From: Leucocoprinus leucothites
Taxonomy: Eukaryota; Basidiomycota; Agaricomycetes; Agaricales; Agaricaceae
Reading direction: 5' to 3'
Length of the DNA stretch: 64,000 nt
Assembly: GCA_013368445.1 (NCBI GenBank)
Contig: JAACJO010000008.1
Coordinates: 1,488,001-1,552,000 of the forward strand
The notes beneath the pieces were generated by a model that searched no databases, had not been told where the DNA came from, and was given only the letters and a program-made list of their open reading frames with translations. The position numbers and the translations under genes are program-made. Of the stretch, positions 1 to 12,535 are shown one piece after another (the first letter of the stretch is position 1; each line of letters opens with the position of its first letter).

Positions 1-3000
1 TTTGAGAGGGTTTTCAGGGGACATTTAGTCAGGCCTGCCGTGCACTTGAGACTCAGGATGACAACGGAAGCGTTGGTAGAATAGAGGGAATTTCCAATTA
101 CGACGACCATGGATTCCAGACGTTTGATCGTCTCGGCATCGTGGAAATCGAAACGACTCCGGCGGAGGGCGGTGTTGAACAAATCCAAACCGAGCGCAAC
201 GAACCTGGTCATGATGTTAATAATAAGTTGCTGAGGCGCGGCGCAAAGCGCATACCTGAAGGAGTTATTGACATAATGATCCGTGTCCACAGCAACCTCC
301 CTCTTCAATTGAACAATCGCATCTCTCTTGGGATTAGGTTTCTTCTTCTGCACTGTCTGCTTGAGGAACCTCGCGTTTTGACTTATCAACGTATGGCACA
401 AGACGATGAGTTCTGCGGGAGGTAGGTTTTGGTTACTATTCAATCCAGATGCTATTCGTTTGAGAACCTCGTCAACCAACTGCATGACTTTGAGAGACTC
501 AGTTTCTTGCATAATGGCGCGAAGGGGGGCCAACAGGCTGCTGATCTTGTTCGGGCTAATAACCTTGGCAATCATTGCAAAAGAGTCTAGGCCTCTGGAA
601 GATGAACCCCGTACTTCGCGCATCTTGGTCTTGAAATCCTCCGAAAGCACGTTCTTCCCTGACTCGCCGAATATAACTTCGGCAGAAACATGAGCCACAT
701 CGTTGACACAATCATCGAGGGCCTTAAAACTGTCTGCGTGTTCGGCTGAAGTTATACGAGCAAGGACGGAGTGGGTGACGAAGGCAAGGACGTGCAATTG
801 GGGGCCACGAGCCAATGCACCGCGGAGTTCTCTAAAGACCAGGGGGAGGTACTGAGGTCCGAGACTCGCGGATATACGAACGATGGCATCACGCGTGAGG
901 TCCCTTGTCTCTTGAGAGCGACTACGGAGTATTTGGCTCAAGATGGTCAGAAGGCGTGTGATCTGAGCCTCTCGAGCGCTATCCGGGAGATGTTTAGCGA
1001 CAGTGACGATACCGACAGAGATAGGGATGCGCGTGTTATCGTCGGTTGTCGCATCGTGTTTCTCTAGATAACCGAGCAGAGCCGGAAGAAGACGCAGGTT
1101 GACAGCATCTGCGATACGGGAGACCTGTGATGCAGAAAGACCAGTAGGCTTGTGTAGTTCCTTTTGCTCTATAGTATCCTCCATTTCGCCTTCATCCTCT
1201 TCTTCTTTGTCCGCTTCCGTCAACGCCTCGTTCATCGGGAAATGGAAATTATCCAGCACAGCAACGAGCGCTCTGACGTAAACCCTCTCCGATTCATCCT
1301 TGACCTTGGAGAGTTTGATGTATCTCTGAACAAGGGCATAGTACGCCGACCAGCTCAGCTGCTTCGCCATGCGCCCAGTAGCTGCAATCGCATCTGTGAC
1401 GAGATGATGGTCGACAGCTGTAGTGGACGCGATGTAATTGCCCACAAGAGGAATGAAGATTTCGGAGAGCGTGCTGCTTCGTAGGTGCCCTTCATCGCAG
1501 TGATCTCCCAGGCGCCTGAGTGCTCGGGAACGACGATGTAACTGCACATGAAGGATATTGTTGAAGAAATTGCTTCCTCGTCTCCACCTTCCAACAACAA
1601 CTGCATGTCCTTGAGCAATGAGATGAAATCCAGTTTCCCTACAGCATAAGCAATGACATTCAAAACCTCCGCTCTGACCAGTTCATTCTTCGACCTCAGC
1701 CCATTCTTCAACCCAGGGAATAGTAACTTCATAAACTTATCCTCATATGCACCATCTTCCTCCCTCCGAGAAAAAAAGAGGTCAATGAAATGCTTCATTG
1801 AGAATGCAGCATTATTTCTCATCGCCAGCTCCACTGTATCCTGGATACAGAACAATGAATTGTGCAGAATAGGGGCCCAATCGAGAGGCGAGAGCCTCTT
1901 GTCATTTGTCTCGTTCAATCGAGCAAACGCAGCTAGTCGTCGATCAAAATCGGGTTCATCGATCCGCTTTGCTGAATAAGCGTTCAAATCCGCCAGCAGT
2001 GTAGCCAAGTATTGAGTATCACTAAGGCTTGCTAGCTGGTTGAAGGCATTAACGAGACTAATGCGAGAAGCTCGTGATCGAAGCGATTGGAATAGTTGGC
2101 TGAAGAGGTCGTAGGTCTTGACATAAATGTCGCTCTGCCTGTTGCGTAAATCCGGGATGAGTGACATCAGATTTGCAAGGATCTTCAGCAAATCAACTTT
2201 GACTTTCTCCGGTACAAATTTGGCAGGTTTACGAAGGAGAGGAATGAATAAAGACAGCAATGTAGTGGCTTGAGAGGCATTCTCGGAATACTGGGCAATT
2301 TCCGAAAGGATGCTAATTTGTCGTTGACCAATTGGAGTAGCAACAGTCGCGACATCTTGAACACGTTCGACCAGAAGCGCGAGATTATCCAGTAGCTTCG
2401 ATGCGTGTGGCTTAAGCACAGTATCACGGACGGTCTCGTCAGATGCTGCGTGGACCAAAACACGCTCAGCTATGTCGAACACGTGTATGATGACAGTCGG
2501 TTTGACGTTAACTGCGACGAGGCAATCATAGATTTTCGGTAAAAGTGTGTCGGAGCGCTGAACGAGGTATTTGCAGTATTCGCTCCGTAATGACCATGCA
2601 TAAAAGACATCCATCAATGCAGAAGGTGCCTGTGTATTCTCTCTGTCCAGGTTCGATATTCGAGGAAGAATGAAGGCATCGAATGCGGGAGGGATGTAAG
2701 CGTCGAAGTCGAAGGTCACAGGGCATTTGAAGAAATCCGTGAATCGTTTGAGGCCGAGTTGGCGTATGGTTCGAACCACTCCAGCTGAGGTCGAAGGGGC
2801 TGCAGCATCTTCTTTCTCATCTGCTTCCTCCTCTAAACTTTCTGCCGCGCCTTCTCCTTCAACAGCACCCTCAACTCCGTCAGAGGACATATCACTCAGA
2901 CGTTTCTGGGAGCTCGCCAGGATATCAATGGTTGATCCGAGGAGAGCAGGCCAGTAGGGTACTAGCCTAGACCCCAGATTTTTCAGAACATCTCCAAGCA

Positions 3001-6000
3001 AAGTCAGATATCCAACCATCTGCTTATCCGTGACGCCTCCTGGAACCTCGCTAATCGAGAACACACTATTATCCTTCTGATGTGCATGTCTATCCAAGCC
3101 GAGCGATTTCAGCATCAGATCAACAAGCAGACCAAGTTCGTCATCCGTACACCCAGCCAAAGCAGCCAACACCGCCGCTCTGCGATCACCTCCCCGAGCT
3201 CGGCCTCTCCTTTCCACCATCAGACCAAACAAGAGTCGCACGATAACACCAACAACGTCCTCTCGGTCTTCTTGCTCGATTGAACCGATTTCTAGCAAGG
3301 TGAGCTCGTCGCGCCATCGTGTGTCGTCAAGCAAGAGTCGTATCTTCTCTTCGTGGTATGCGAGATGAGGTGATTTATACGTGAACAAGCAAGTTAGTGC
3401 GAGAGATTGGATAGAACGATCGGGATAAGAGAGGTGTGCGACGTAGAACGTGCGTAGAGTGTCGGTTGAGTGCAAAGCTTTGGGGTTGGAGAACTTTGAG
3501 AAGAGAGTAAGCCAACTCGTGAGCTTCTGCTTTGGCAGCCTGCTAGAGCTTGATGACGTTAAGGAGAGAAAGTAGGTAACGATGTCGCGATTGTGCTTTT
3601 CTGCCAAACTATGGCATTCGCCGACGGCCATCAGTAATTGGTGTTGATACGAAAGAGGGTCCAAACGATCGTGCATGGAAGATTCCTATTCTCTGGTTAG
3701 TGAGCATTCCTCTTAGCAGGCAGTTCATGTACCTTGATCAACTCCTTTATTCTATGTTCCGAGTCCAACCACTTTGAAAGCGCGACACGAAGCTTATGCG
3801 CACTAGGATCTCTCCATGACCGCTCGTCTTCCCAAATATCATCTCTTTCATCCCCTTCCCCCTGCGCCTGGGTATTGTTAAATCTAGAATCCCGTGTACC
3901 CTGGTTTCCGTCCTCTCCTCGCTGAATCTCCGCAAACATCAAGTCCCATACAACATCCCCAAACCGTTGTGATAAAGCTGACAAAGCGGCAGCAGCAGGA
4001 GACCATAGCGGTCTCAGATTCACTTTCAACTGAGCTAAAATCGGATTAAGCTTTAGCAAGGTGTACTGGTAATAGAAAATTGCACTGTACCAATTAACCA
4101 TCTCGCACAGAAATCAGCCCCCTCAGCATCGCCCACAACCTGAACCACTCTTCCTATCCTCAGAACACGCTCCCTGACGCCCTGTACATCGATTGATACC
4201 TCCTCTCCCTGTAAACACCGCTTCATGACTTCTTGTACACCACCCGGTGCCGAAACCAACTTTGAATCCATCAATCTCATCGCATTCAGTCGAAGGACAC
4301 GGGAGTGGGAAATAAGCGCCGCTCGTAGGTGAGGGTAGATCTCATCTAGAGGTATAGGCTTCGAGCTTGTACTAGTCGGATGATGAGACCTAGCTGTTTT
4401 TGCTGACATTTCTGGCAATCGAAACGTACCTCGTCCGAGCCAAAGGTGCTAGGCCTGAAACGACTTCAGGGACTGTGCCCCAACTCCTAGTACCGCTCCG
4501 TATCCAGCTACATATGTCCACTTTCGTGGCCCACTCAGAGTGGTCACGGTGTTGAAGAGCCTTCATACATGTGCCCAATATCCATGCTGGTCTTGCAAGT
4601 ACGATGTCGTTGTCGTCTGCTTCAAGCGATGGAATTTGCACGTCCCCGCTGTTATTAGTAGAAAGTTGAAGCTCAGTGTTGATAAATCCAATGAGCTTTG
4701 TCGTGAGCTTGTGGCTCATGAAAGGTGAAAACGCCAAAATGTTATCTATTTCGGCGGCCTACAACCGGAACGCATGATTAGCACGAAAATCAGTGTGTGC
4801 GAAGCCATGAACTTACGACAGCATCTCCGCCCTGCAGCTGTGTTTCCAATAACGCTAGTCGCTCGTCAACTAACCACCTTTCCCAATTCTCCTTCCAGAC
4901 CACGTCCACATCCTCCACGTTGAGTTTTCTCGCCCTCACTAACCCAGCCAAAGAATCGATTATCAATTGTGGATCTGCATCCAAGTTCTCGGGTTTTCTC
5001 GTTGCTTTGAGCAACAGAGGAAGCGCAACGAGTTTCCAGCCACCCCAGTTAAGGTCGGCCAGAATGCTATGCAGTCGGAGGGCGAATTCAACTGATGGCG
5101 TACTTGAAGAAGTTGAGGTAGGTGAAGTTGATGATGGGACAGATGGAGATGACCATGCCTGCTGAAGGAATTTTAGGCCGGGTCCGAGCCAGAGGGAAGT
5201 ATCTGATGCGATGAATAGCGCAGAGATGAGCTTGAGCAATGCAGGGTGGAGTGTTCTGTTGTTGAGTGGGAGGGTTTGAGAAAGTGCAAATAGTGTAGTA
5301 TGATGAGCCTCTGAAAAGTCCATTAACTGAACAAGTCACTCAAGAAAAGTGTGAAGAGTACGCACGAGTCATCCTAGAACCTTGACGAACCGAATAAGGG
5401 ATGCTGACCACCTCCAAAACGCGCCGCAGCTTCTCTGAATCAGTCCCATCGTCCTCGTCGAGAACTTTTTTCAGCTCGCGAATCAGTAGCTCACCAAGGG
5501 CGGAGAATTGGTCTGCAGTTTTAACATGGTGAACGAGAGCGGTGAGTGAACGACGGAGGACAGTGAAGGTCGCTTCTGGGTCCTCTGCAGATATATGCCA
5601 AGCCAAGAGTGGCGTGAAGAGTGGCACGGTGGACGTGTGTAGTGTCTGAGATATTGACTAGAGGCTCATCAGCCTGGGAAATAAGATTCGACTTTCATAA
5701 AAGAAACGTACCTTCGATGCGAATACAATTGCCCAAGCTGAAGCATCCTCCAGTCCTTCTGCGTTTTCGGCCAGCAATTTCACTGCATGGTCTCGCGAGG
5801 CACTTTTTAATCGGCGCAGGACTGACCCCCAGACCTCGGCCACTGCTCTCTGGATCTCGGGTAAACATTTGGGCAGTATGGAACTGACAGCATTCCACGA
5901 GTGTGTAAGGAGCTCCAAGTGGATGGAAGGCACAAGAAGGTAGCGAAAAAGTGAGGAGAAGGTTTCGAGAAGCACAGTTAAAGCAGCGGGCTCAAGGGCT

Positions 6001-6577
6001 CGTGGTAGGAGTTTGAGTAGTCGTTTAAGAATTGATGGGTAGATGGGTGAAAGTGTGGTTCGTAAATCGTGTGCGAGTTTTTGCATCAAACTAAAGAATA
6101 AACTGAGCGGTGTATCTTCAAACGAAACGATGTACCTACTCGAGGAGAGCTCGTAGGCCTTCATCGTTGGTTGAGTCCATAGCCGCTTCCCAGTGACCAA
6201 CAATCTCCTTCCAGTGGTGCAGAAGCAACGGCATTGATAGAGATAAAGGGCCAGCATGGTTCGCAAATGTGATAAACGAGGGTGCGAGGTTGAGCTGCTT
6301 CCAATGTTCTAAGGATTCATGGAAATGGGACTCATTATCCTGGAAAGAAAGGTGAGGACCGCTTTCCGGTAGTAGTATATCCATACTTACACCAATTTCG
6401 CGTTCAAATTCGTTCCGGGTAAATGCTGAGGGTAGATGGACATCTTTCAAGCTTTGTGTATAGGATTGATGCTAATTTGAACGTCAGCCAGTGTCCTAAT
6501 TAGAAATAGTAATGAAAGGGTACCTTGAAGCGCTTTGTTGACTGATGGATCTCGTGATCTAGTTCGTTTGAAGACAT
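1..6577 (-). CDS. UTP20: UTP20, U3 snoRNP / SSU processome component (3' end outside window)
   Basis: UTP20 (DRIM) is a very large HEAT-repeat scaffold of the nucleolar small-subunit processome that acts in 18S rRNA maturation. The start ATG at 6577 opens MSSNELDHEIHQ, followed by introns near 6527, 6130, 5650, 5340, 4750, 4430, 4100 and 3690. Family-like stretches include SLPLLLHHWKEIVGHW in the N-terminal part, YPDRSIQSLALTCL and LLLDDTRWRDEL in the middle, and SLGPQYLPLVFRELRGAL, RGPQLHVLAFVTHS nearer the left edge. The protein continues past base 1, which fits a family length of over 2,000 residues. Reading frame: around 1570 the conserved frame switches by one base (LEGGDEEA, then NFFNNILHVQLHRR in the next frame), and the original frame ends at 1355. 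This is a one-base loss or a sequence error; no intron fits because the conserved residues are contiguous. Identity is secure from many conserved blocks; some exon edges are approximate. Confidence 0.93.
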
Positions 6578-7267
6578 TTTGAGGTTCAATCTAAACCCTC
6601 AGCAAGGAAAATGGCTCCTTTGCCTGAGAAGCAAGCGTTCAACCAACAACTGTTGCGAACCATGTTGGTTCTGAAAAATCTAAAGCTCTTGCCAAGCAAC
6701 ACCAAATACTCATCCTCATCATTGATGCCGTCAGTTCCGATTTAATGCTCGGAATCTTTGTCCTTGGTGTCCTATCCTAACCATTCAACGTGCCCTTAGT
6801 TTGCGCTTGCTCTCTTGCTAGAAATCGTCTCTGGCACTTCAACTTGATTGTCTGACTCCGAGAGTATAATGTCGACCACTGGGCCGCAGACATCCAACCT
6901 AAAGATCCTCAGAAAATCTGAGCTGAGGCCTCCCCCTTTTTTTCCTCGAGGTGCCCGGATCATTTGAGGGACGACGGAAGGATACATGGACTGTTAAAGT
7001 TATAGCATGATACGCACCCCTTTTCGTATGAAGAAGGGCACACCACAGCTATATGGCAGGCTACTTTTGCGATCCATCAGAGGCAGGTACGTGCTGCATA
7101 AGACTCGGCTTGAGGTTCTTTTCGCCAAGAATAAGCACGAGCAACATATCATGCACCATATCGCATCCTGATAAGTAGGATGGTTCCATAGATTGTCTGA
7201 CCGACCACAATTACGTATGCCCTTTGAGGTTTAGCTCCTAACAGCCTAACCGTTCAAGACAACCTGC
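6578..7267. other. intergenic region, divergent promoters of UTP20 and glycosyltransferase-like gene
   Basis: About 690 bases lie between two divergently transcribed genes. No convincing coding stretch, RNA gene or repeat was seen. It probably holds both 5' leaders and promoters. Confidence 0.5.
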
Positions 7268-8630
7268 ATGCTTTCCACCACCATCCACAGTGCTATACAT
7301 CACAAGAAATGTCTCTATGCATTTACTTTCTTTCTTATCTTCTATCTCATCTGCACAGAAACCTCTCTATTGGGTTATGACGAGCTTTCAATAAACCTAA
7401 TAAAGCCTGTGACCTCCGACTGGTCTTCTTTCCCTAACGAAACGAAACCCGATCGACAACCAAAAATTCTACTCGTCTCAGCATTTTTTCCACTCAAGAA
7501 ATCCAAACACTCACAAGAAGATTATGCCAACTGGTTATCCAATTTTATTGGATCCATTACTACTCCTATCTACTTTTACACGACACCCTCCCTCGCCGCG
7601 ACCATTCTCGAAAAACGTGGCTCTCACCCTATCCACATCAACACCTCCTTCATATCGCCTTTCGACGTTCCACCGCTTCAAGGCCTCAAGGATGCGTACA
7701 AGCACCTGCATTCCCTTGATCGAGAAGCCTTCTTACACAACCCAGAATTATACGCAGTCTGGAACGCCAAACCATGGCTGCTCGACAGCGCTGTACAGCA
7801 GCTAGGGCGAGAGGGGAATGAATACGATTTCGCCTTCTGGAATGATGCAGGCAGTTTCAGGAGCGATCATCATTATTCGAAGTGGCCCGACCCTAAACGC
7901 GTGGAAGAGGTGTGGCAGGCCGGCATTTCTCGTGTGAAAGCCACCGGAGATACTCAGGTGGCGCAGGAAAACTTGCTGTTTTTCCCGATAAGAGGAACAT
8001 TCGAATGGCTGAGGAGGTACTGGCGGGAGGATGATGGACCTGTTGATGCTGAAATCAGCGAAGGTGAGTGAAAGTTCAATTTCAAATTCAATGTATTTTT
8101 ATCTGGCTCATGGTCTTTTTATATCTCGTCGCTTCTTCTGCAAATCTTCCCTCGATGTTTCAGGATCGTTTTTCGGTGGTCCTCCAGAAACGATATCCTG
8201 GTGGTCGAGAGTGTTCTACACCTACCACGACTATTACCTCGGCAAAGGCTATTTCATCGGCAAGGACCAAACTCTCATCAACTCTCTCTTTCTTCTCTTT
8301 CCCTCTCGGATCATTGGTGTCTGGTATTCCGACCCCGCGGCGCGAGCTGACCTACCGTATTTTGATACTGGCTCGATGGGATCGTGTGGAAATACTTGGT
8401 TCTATTATCAGTTTTTTATGGCATCGGACGATGAGCGACGAATGATGAGAGAAAAATGGATGACAGACCTCGAGGAAAGAATTGCGTGGCCATGGAAAAG
8501 CTGGAAATGGTGGTTGAAACGGCAAGAATGCAAGCTGGTGCGGGTCGTGTACATGCGCTATGTCCTTAATGATGCATTCGGAAAAGGTTGGGGTGTGAGG
8601 AAGACAGTCGCCGTTAATTCTGAACATTAA
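7268..8630 (+). CDS. membrane-anchored glycosyltransferase-like protein (HtrL/YibB-like)
   Basis: Two exons, 7268-8063 and 8164-8630, are joined by a 100-nt GT-AG intron that restores frame through EISEG/SFFGGPPETISWW, giving about 420 residues. A hydrophobic segment at residues 15-31 (LYAFTFFLIFYLICTE) after a short basic N-terminus predicts a type II membrane protein, as for Golgi glycosyltransferases. The luminal part opens with ILLVSAFFPLKKSKHS and YANWLSNFIG, then IYFYTT, followed by YAVWNAKPWLLD, YDFAFWNDAGSFR and, in exon 2, GKDQTLINSLFLLFPSRI. This order resembles the HtrL/YibB family and its fungal relatives, whose donor and acceptor are unknown. The acidic-aromatic WNDAG motif could bind nucleotide sugar or metal, which is inference. 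The C-terminus is rich in Trp and Lys. It stands alone in plus orientation next to divergent UTP20. The gene model is strong; the biochemical role is not known. Confidence 0.82.
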
Positions 8631-9438
8631 ACGTCAACCTGCATTTCTACTATCAACACCGTAAGTATCTGCTGTGTGGATGATGTCTTTCATTATGATG
8701 AAATCCTGGGATCAATATGTAAATTTCTGCAGTATGTTAATCTTCACTATTCACAGCACATCTATCACTATCGTAAATTTATTTAATCCTGATTTTTGAG
8801 GCACAGCATTCGTTTTCCTTGATTGAGTATCGACGATAATGACCGCCTCGTGTATTGATGCCATACCTAATGAACCTAACCTTCGGTGGGCTAATGGGAC
8901 GTGGCGATCATTCAAAAGCATCGCGTGCGTGACCAAATTACAATACCGACACAAACGTGAGGTTTCTTTGGTCTTACAGAAACTGGTATGTAATGGGCCC
9001 CGAATTGCCTGTGAGGCCTCGTGTTTTCTGCCAGTTTGGCGTTGAGCAGAATGATGGCTTGTCTCATATGGGCGCCTATACCCTGGAAGGGCATTTGATG
9101 AACTCGTCATCACCGATACTCCCGACTAGCCTGTTACCTGACGGCCACCGACGGCCAGTAGCATAAACACCGTTCTCTTGCTTTTGGACTGTCTTAGGTC
9201 TTCCTCCCTCACACTTCTCTACAGCTAGCTGCGACCCCACAATCGTCGTGAGTGTTATTTTGACGTTCAAGGTTTTCTCAAACTCGGGCCATTGTACTGA
9301 CCCTACTCAGTATTCCCCGGCTGGAACGTCGCTTTACATCAAGCAGTACAAGTTTCCCGACCGTCGGTCTTACTGTTTGCGCGACCTCCACTTCAGGCCT
9401 CTGACACCACCAACACTTCAGTCAGACAAAGATCCACA
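8631..9438. other. intergenic region, no gene seen
   Basis: About 800 bases between the glycosyltransferase-like gene and the first small secreted protein gene. Only short overlapping open frames without motifs were found. The last 200 bases should be the promoter and leader of the gene at 9439. Confidence 0.4.
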
Positions 9439-9651
9439 ATGAAATCTTTCGCCACCACGATTCTTTTGACTGCCCTGACGATCTGCTCCACCATAACTTT
9501 GACTACTGCACGAAAAGGGCCCACTTTTCGCTCGGGTCAAGCTGAATGTCATGGATGTTGGGAAGTAGAGCCGTTCGACTGTCCTTATGGCTGGCATCTA
9601 GAGAAGCACAAATTGTGCTACAGCTGCTGTAAACCCCTGCCATACTTGTAA
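9439..9651 (+). CDS. small secreted cysteine-rich protein, six-Cys module
   Basis: Single exon, 70 residues. The N-terminus MKSFATTILLTALTICST is a typical signal peptide, with likely cleavage near TTARK. The mature part of about 45 residues carries CHGCWEV, then DCPYGWH, then a terminal CYSCCKP. The Cys spacing is C-x2-C-x7-C-x11-C-x2-C-C, which nearly matches both halves of the protein encoded at 10638 and the protein encoded at 63156. No known domain was recognised. Such small disulfide-rich proteins in basidiomycetes are often extracellular and can act as effectors or antimicrobials, but nothing here shows the role. The clean signal peptide and spacing match argue for a real gene; the start is the first ATG after a short leader. 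Confidence 0.75.
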   Translation: MKSFATTILLTALTICSTITLTTARKGPTFRSGQAECHGCWEVEPFDCPYGWHLEKHKLCYSCCKPLPYL

Positions 9652-10637
9652 CCCGGATAGACGCTCGTTAGACGTTCCCCGACCCGTGGCATGGCATTTC
9701 GATACCCTACTCAGCCAAGTGCATGTAATCATGACACCCTAATTTCTTTTCAATTGCAACTTCTCTCTCCCCTGTCCGATGACGCCAACCTTAAGCTTGG
9801 GCCTAGAAGTTTGCGGTGATCCTCCCTCTAGGAGATACCTTCCTTTTGCTCACACAGAAAATGGGGATTTCTTGAACTAGAAATGTAGTTTCCCTGCCCA
9901 CAATGCGATATCCGATCCGATCAAGGATTGCGGGTGAATTATCGCCATTAGCTGCACGTTCATTCCCAACGGTGATTCCTCTGCCTGTCCGATAACTTGG
10001 TAAATACTAGCATCTTGCAAGGGCGCACTGGCCGAGTCCTCTAGGCCGGATGCCCAACACAACCATTGATACCCCAACTCAGAATAATGCTGCCACGGGA
10101 ATGGCTCTATCCCGACTTCAGCTATTTGGAACTTGGGGGCGAAATGGTCCCCCGCCTGAGCCCGTTGAACTTCAGCGAAAGACACGGGGCTGATGCTTGT
10201 TACATTGCATTTCACGATCAATGTGAATACATTGCTGATACACCACCAGTGCTCACACCAGTCGGGCCGATTTTCTCCCTTAACAATATGCTAAGAAGTA
10301 ACAGGCTCGAGCTTACCGCTGCCTAGGCTATGCTGCCGGTGGAATTGCATTTCTATTCTATTCTTGTTTGAGGAGGATCCGGTGAACAGGGAATTATGGA
10401 CGGTGTTGCAAGGTAAAGATTTTGCCCACATACTACATGGAGGACACTGCTTACAGACATACCCGAAAGATAGCAAAACCCGTGGCTTCTGGTGACTATA
10501 AGAAAGGGATGCTGGGCACTACGAGTCCTCAGTTGAAAACAGTCTCTCACTCGTAATCGACATCCAAGAACCAGTAAGTTGCTTGCCGAGGCCCCGAAGT
10601 CGCCGCATTGAACATCTCATACTTCTAGTTTTCAAAG
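9652..10637. other. intergenic region with leader intron of next gene
   Basis: About 1 kb without a supported gene. Open frames near 9877-10326 on both strands have no signal peptide or motif. The last 65 bases hold the spliced leader of the gene at 10638. Confidence 0.4.
10574..10628 (+). other. probable 5' leader intron of six-Cys gene
   Basis: GTAAGT at 10574 follows AAGAACCA, and an AG at 10627-10628 closes a 55-nt intron 9 bases before the ATG at 10638. The size and donor are typical of introns elsewhere in the window. Confidence 0.5.
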
Positions 10638-10931
10638 ATGAAATCTATCTTCGTCGCATTCATCGTCGCCGCCATTGGCGCCAGTGCCCTCCCTCAAGAT
10701 TTTTGCACGGAGGTGTGCCGCCCGGAGAAGCCAGTTTGCTCCCCAGGCGAAGCCCCAACTGGCGTTGAGGGCTGCTGGGGCTGTTGCCAGCCCGTCGTCA
10801 AGACGCTGAGCCCTAAAGCATGCACCATTTGCGTTCCAGAGAAGCCAGAATGCCCTCCAGGCGAATTCCCCACCGGCTCTGAGGGATGCTGGGGATGCTG
10901 TGTGGCCATTCACCCTCCCACGAGTTCCTGA
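10638..10931 (+). CDS. small secreted protein with two tandem six-Cys modules
   Basis: Single coding exon, 97 residues. The signal peptide MKSIFVAFIVAAIGASA is followed by LPQDF, then two internal repeats of about 45 residues. Repeat 1 has CTEVCRPEKPVC and EGCWGCC; repeat 2 has CTICVPEKPEC and EGCWGCC. Both fit C-x(2,3)-C-x6-C-x11-C-x2-C-C, with PGE-PTG-EGCWGCC nearly identical, so the gene arose by internal duplication of a module like the one at 9439. Twelve cysteines in the mature protein predict six disulfides. A short spliced leader lies upstream (10574-10628). No function is recognised. The strong internal repeat and signal peptide make the gene call reliable. Confidence 0.85.
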   Translation: MKSIFVAFIVAAIGASALPQDFCTEVCRPEKPVCSPGEAPTGVEGCWGCCQPVVKTLSPKACTICVPEKPECPPGEFPTGSEGCWGCCVAIHPPTSS

Positions 10932-12291
10932 AGTACTCGAGTAGTACTGATAGGAGTTCCGGACAAGTAGACACACGGAGAAGGGCCCTTGTTGTGCTGT
11001 CGTGATGTCATGAGTTACTTAGCCACTCAAGTTGAATATATTACGAGGAAGTTTTGTCTGAAACTGTGGTCCATTAATATTAGCTACCAAAACGAGAGTA
11101 TCAAAGGGATTGAAGGAGTGTTGTGCGTCGGGAGCCGGACTTGGGATTGGTAGGCCAGGATCCCAACCCTTAATTTTCAGAATATACGCATATAAAGCTC
11201 AAACACACAGATACACATGGGTGGCGGCTTTCGAGCGCTCTGCGCTGTGCATAATAAGTCAGACTGTCCCTTAGGCCGCATTCTTCGGGAAACGGTGGAG
11301 CCCGGATTTATGCCACTGTCGGCACCTGAAGGCCCGGATAGTAATTATAGTACTCATTCTATGCCCTTGGGTCTACTTCCCCAGCAAACCTGTTTCCGCT
11401 ACAGTATCACAGCAGTGGTAGCAATCCTCAATACCATCGAAGAACTTCAGTCTATACAATATTCTACCATAGTGTTTAACATAACGCGCGTGAACGACGA
11501 TGAAAAATGAAATCAATATCCTCAACAACTTCGGGAGAGGGCCAGCCAATTCGATCTCGGGGGCTGGAACAACGGTGCCTGATTTACTAGGAGCAGATGC
11601 ACATGCATTAGTACATCGGATCTAGCGGACTTCAACCTCTGCATTTTACCGATTATTTGCAATGGTAATTTTATCGAGGTACAGATGGTGTGTGTCAGAA
11701 GAGTAAGAACTGCCGACAAACACGACATTATAACCGCCTCTCTATACCCCTATTGGAAGAAATAATGATCCCCGTAACTATTTCCATCGCTCAATCTCGG
11801 CATTTTGTAATTTTGATGTTTCTCATTTCTGAATATTCTGATGCTGCTGCCAGCGTTCCCTTAGACAGGTTGTAAGTTCGCAACGTTGGCATAAATCCCC
11901 GTGATAGACAAAACGACTCAATGCCGCCGCGGAAACGAGGAACGATCTCATGTTTCAAAATCCGAATACTGTGCCAGAAAGGGGAGAAAAAGAGAACAGC
12001 TGTGAATGCCGTTAAATATACAATCTTAAAGGTGTGAAGGATAAAGCCATAGTGCAGGCCGGAGGACTTTCAGCCGTGACTCAAAGCGATTCATTCTTGG
12101 GGGGTTTTATGACCTTTAAGGGCCTACATATCTCCGACCAAAACGAAGTCGGAAGGCTTCAAACCGTCGCTAAGAATAGACGAGATATTTATAGCACCTG
12201 ACAGCCGAGTCCCGGCCGCACTAGCTACAACTAAGGCTTCAGCCTCGGGCATAAGTTATTAGTGCGTGGCACTGCCGCTAGGTTGAAGGTG

Positions 12292-12299
12292 TATAAAAG
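12292..12299 (+). promoter_or_regulatory. TATA box of secreted protein gene at 12536
   Basis: TATAAAAG lies about 70 bases before the putative leader intron donor at 12361, a sensible position for a transcription start near 12325. Confidence 0.5.
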
Positions 12300-12360
12300 C
12301 CCTGGAATCATGAGTTGAAATCCCAACCTACCACCAAGGTTAGAACCAAACCACAAAACA

Positions 12361-12533
12361 GTAAGCTTGCCCTGTCCATATTCAAAAGTTTGCGTTGTTG
12401 ATATCTGTTTCGGCGGCGTAGGACCTCCCACTAAGCACCCAACCTCGTCCCAGTTGTTGCATATCCTCTTATATCTTATCGGTACGCTGAATGGATTTCG
12501 AAATGTCCGAATTACTTCTTACCCTCAAAGTAG
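12361..12533 (+). other. probable 5' leader intron, about 173 nt
   Basis: GTAAGC at 12361 follows ACAAAACA, and an acceptor AG lies 2-5 bases before the ATG at 12536. The paralogue at 14105 has a leader intron of nearly equal length (about 176 nt), which supports both. Confidence 0.45.
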
Positions 12534-12535
12534 AA

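Larger units (their letters stand above)
10932..12535. other. intergenic region with promoter elements
   Basis: About 1.6 kb without a gene that can be supported. A TATA-like TATAAAGC at 11191 lies just before an uncharacterised 97-codon frame (11217-11510) that has no signal peptide or family match. The right part contains the TATA box and leader intron of the gene at 12536. Confidence 0.4.

Noticed and set aside
141..1281. Plus-strand frames over the left edge
   Set aside because: They are antisense to UTP20 coding sequence, which is clearly conserved on the minus strand.
11217..11510. 97-codon frame just downstream of a TATA-like sequence
   Set aside because: No signal peptide, motif, repeat or paralogue; Cys spacing does not fit the neighbouring secreted families.
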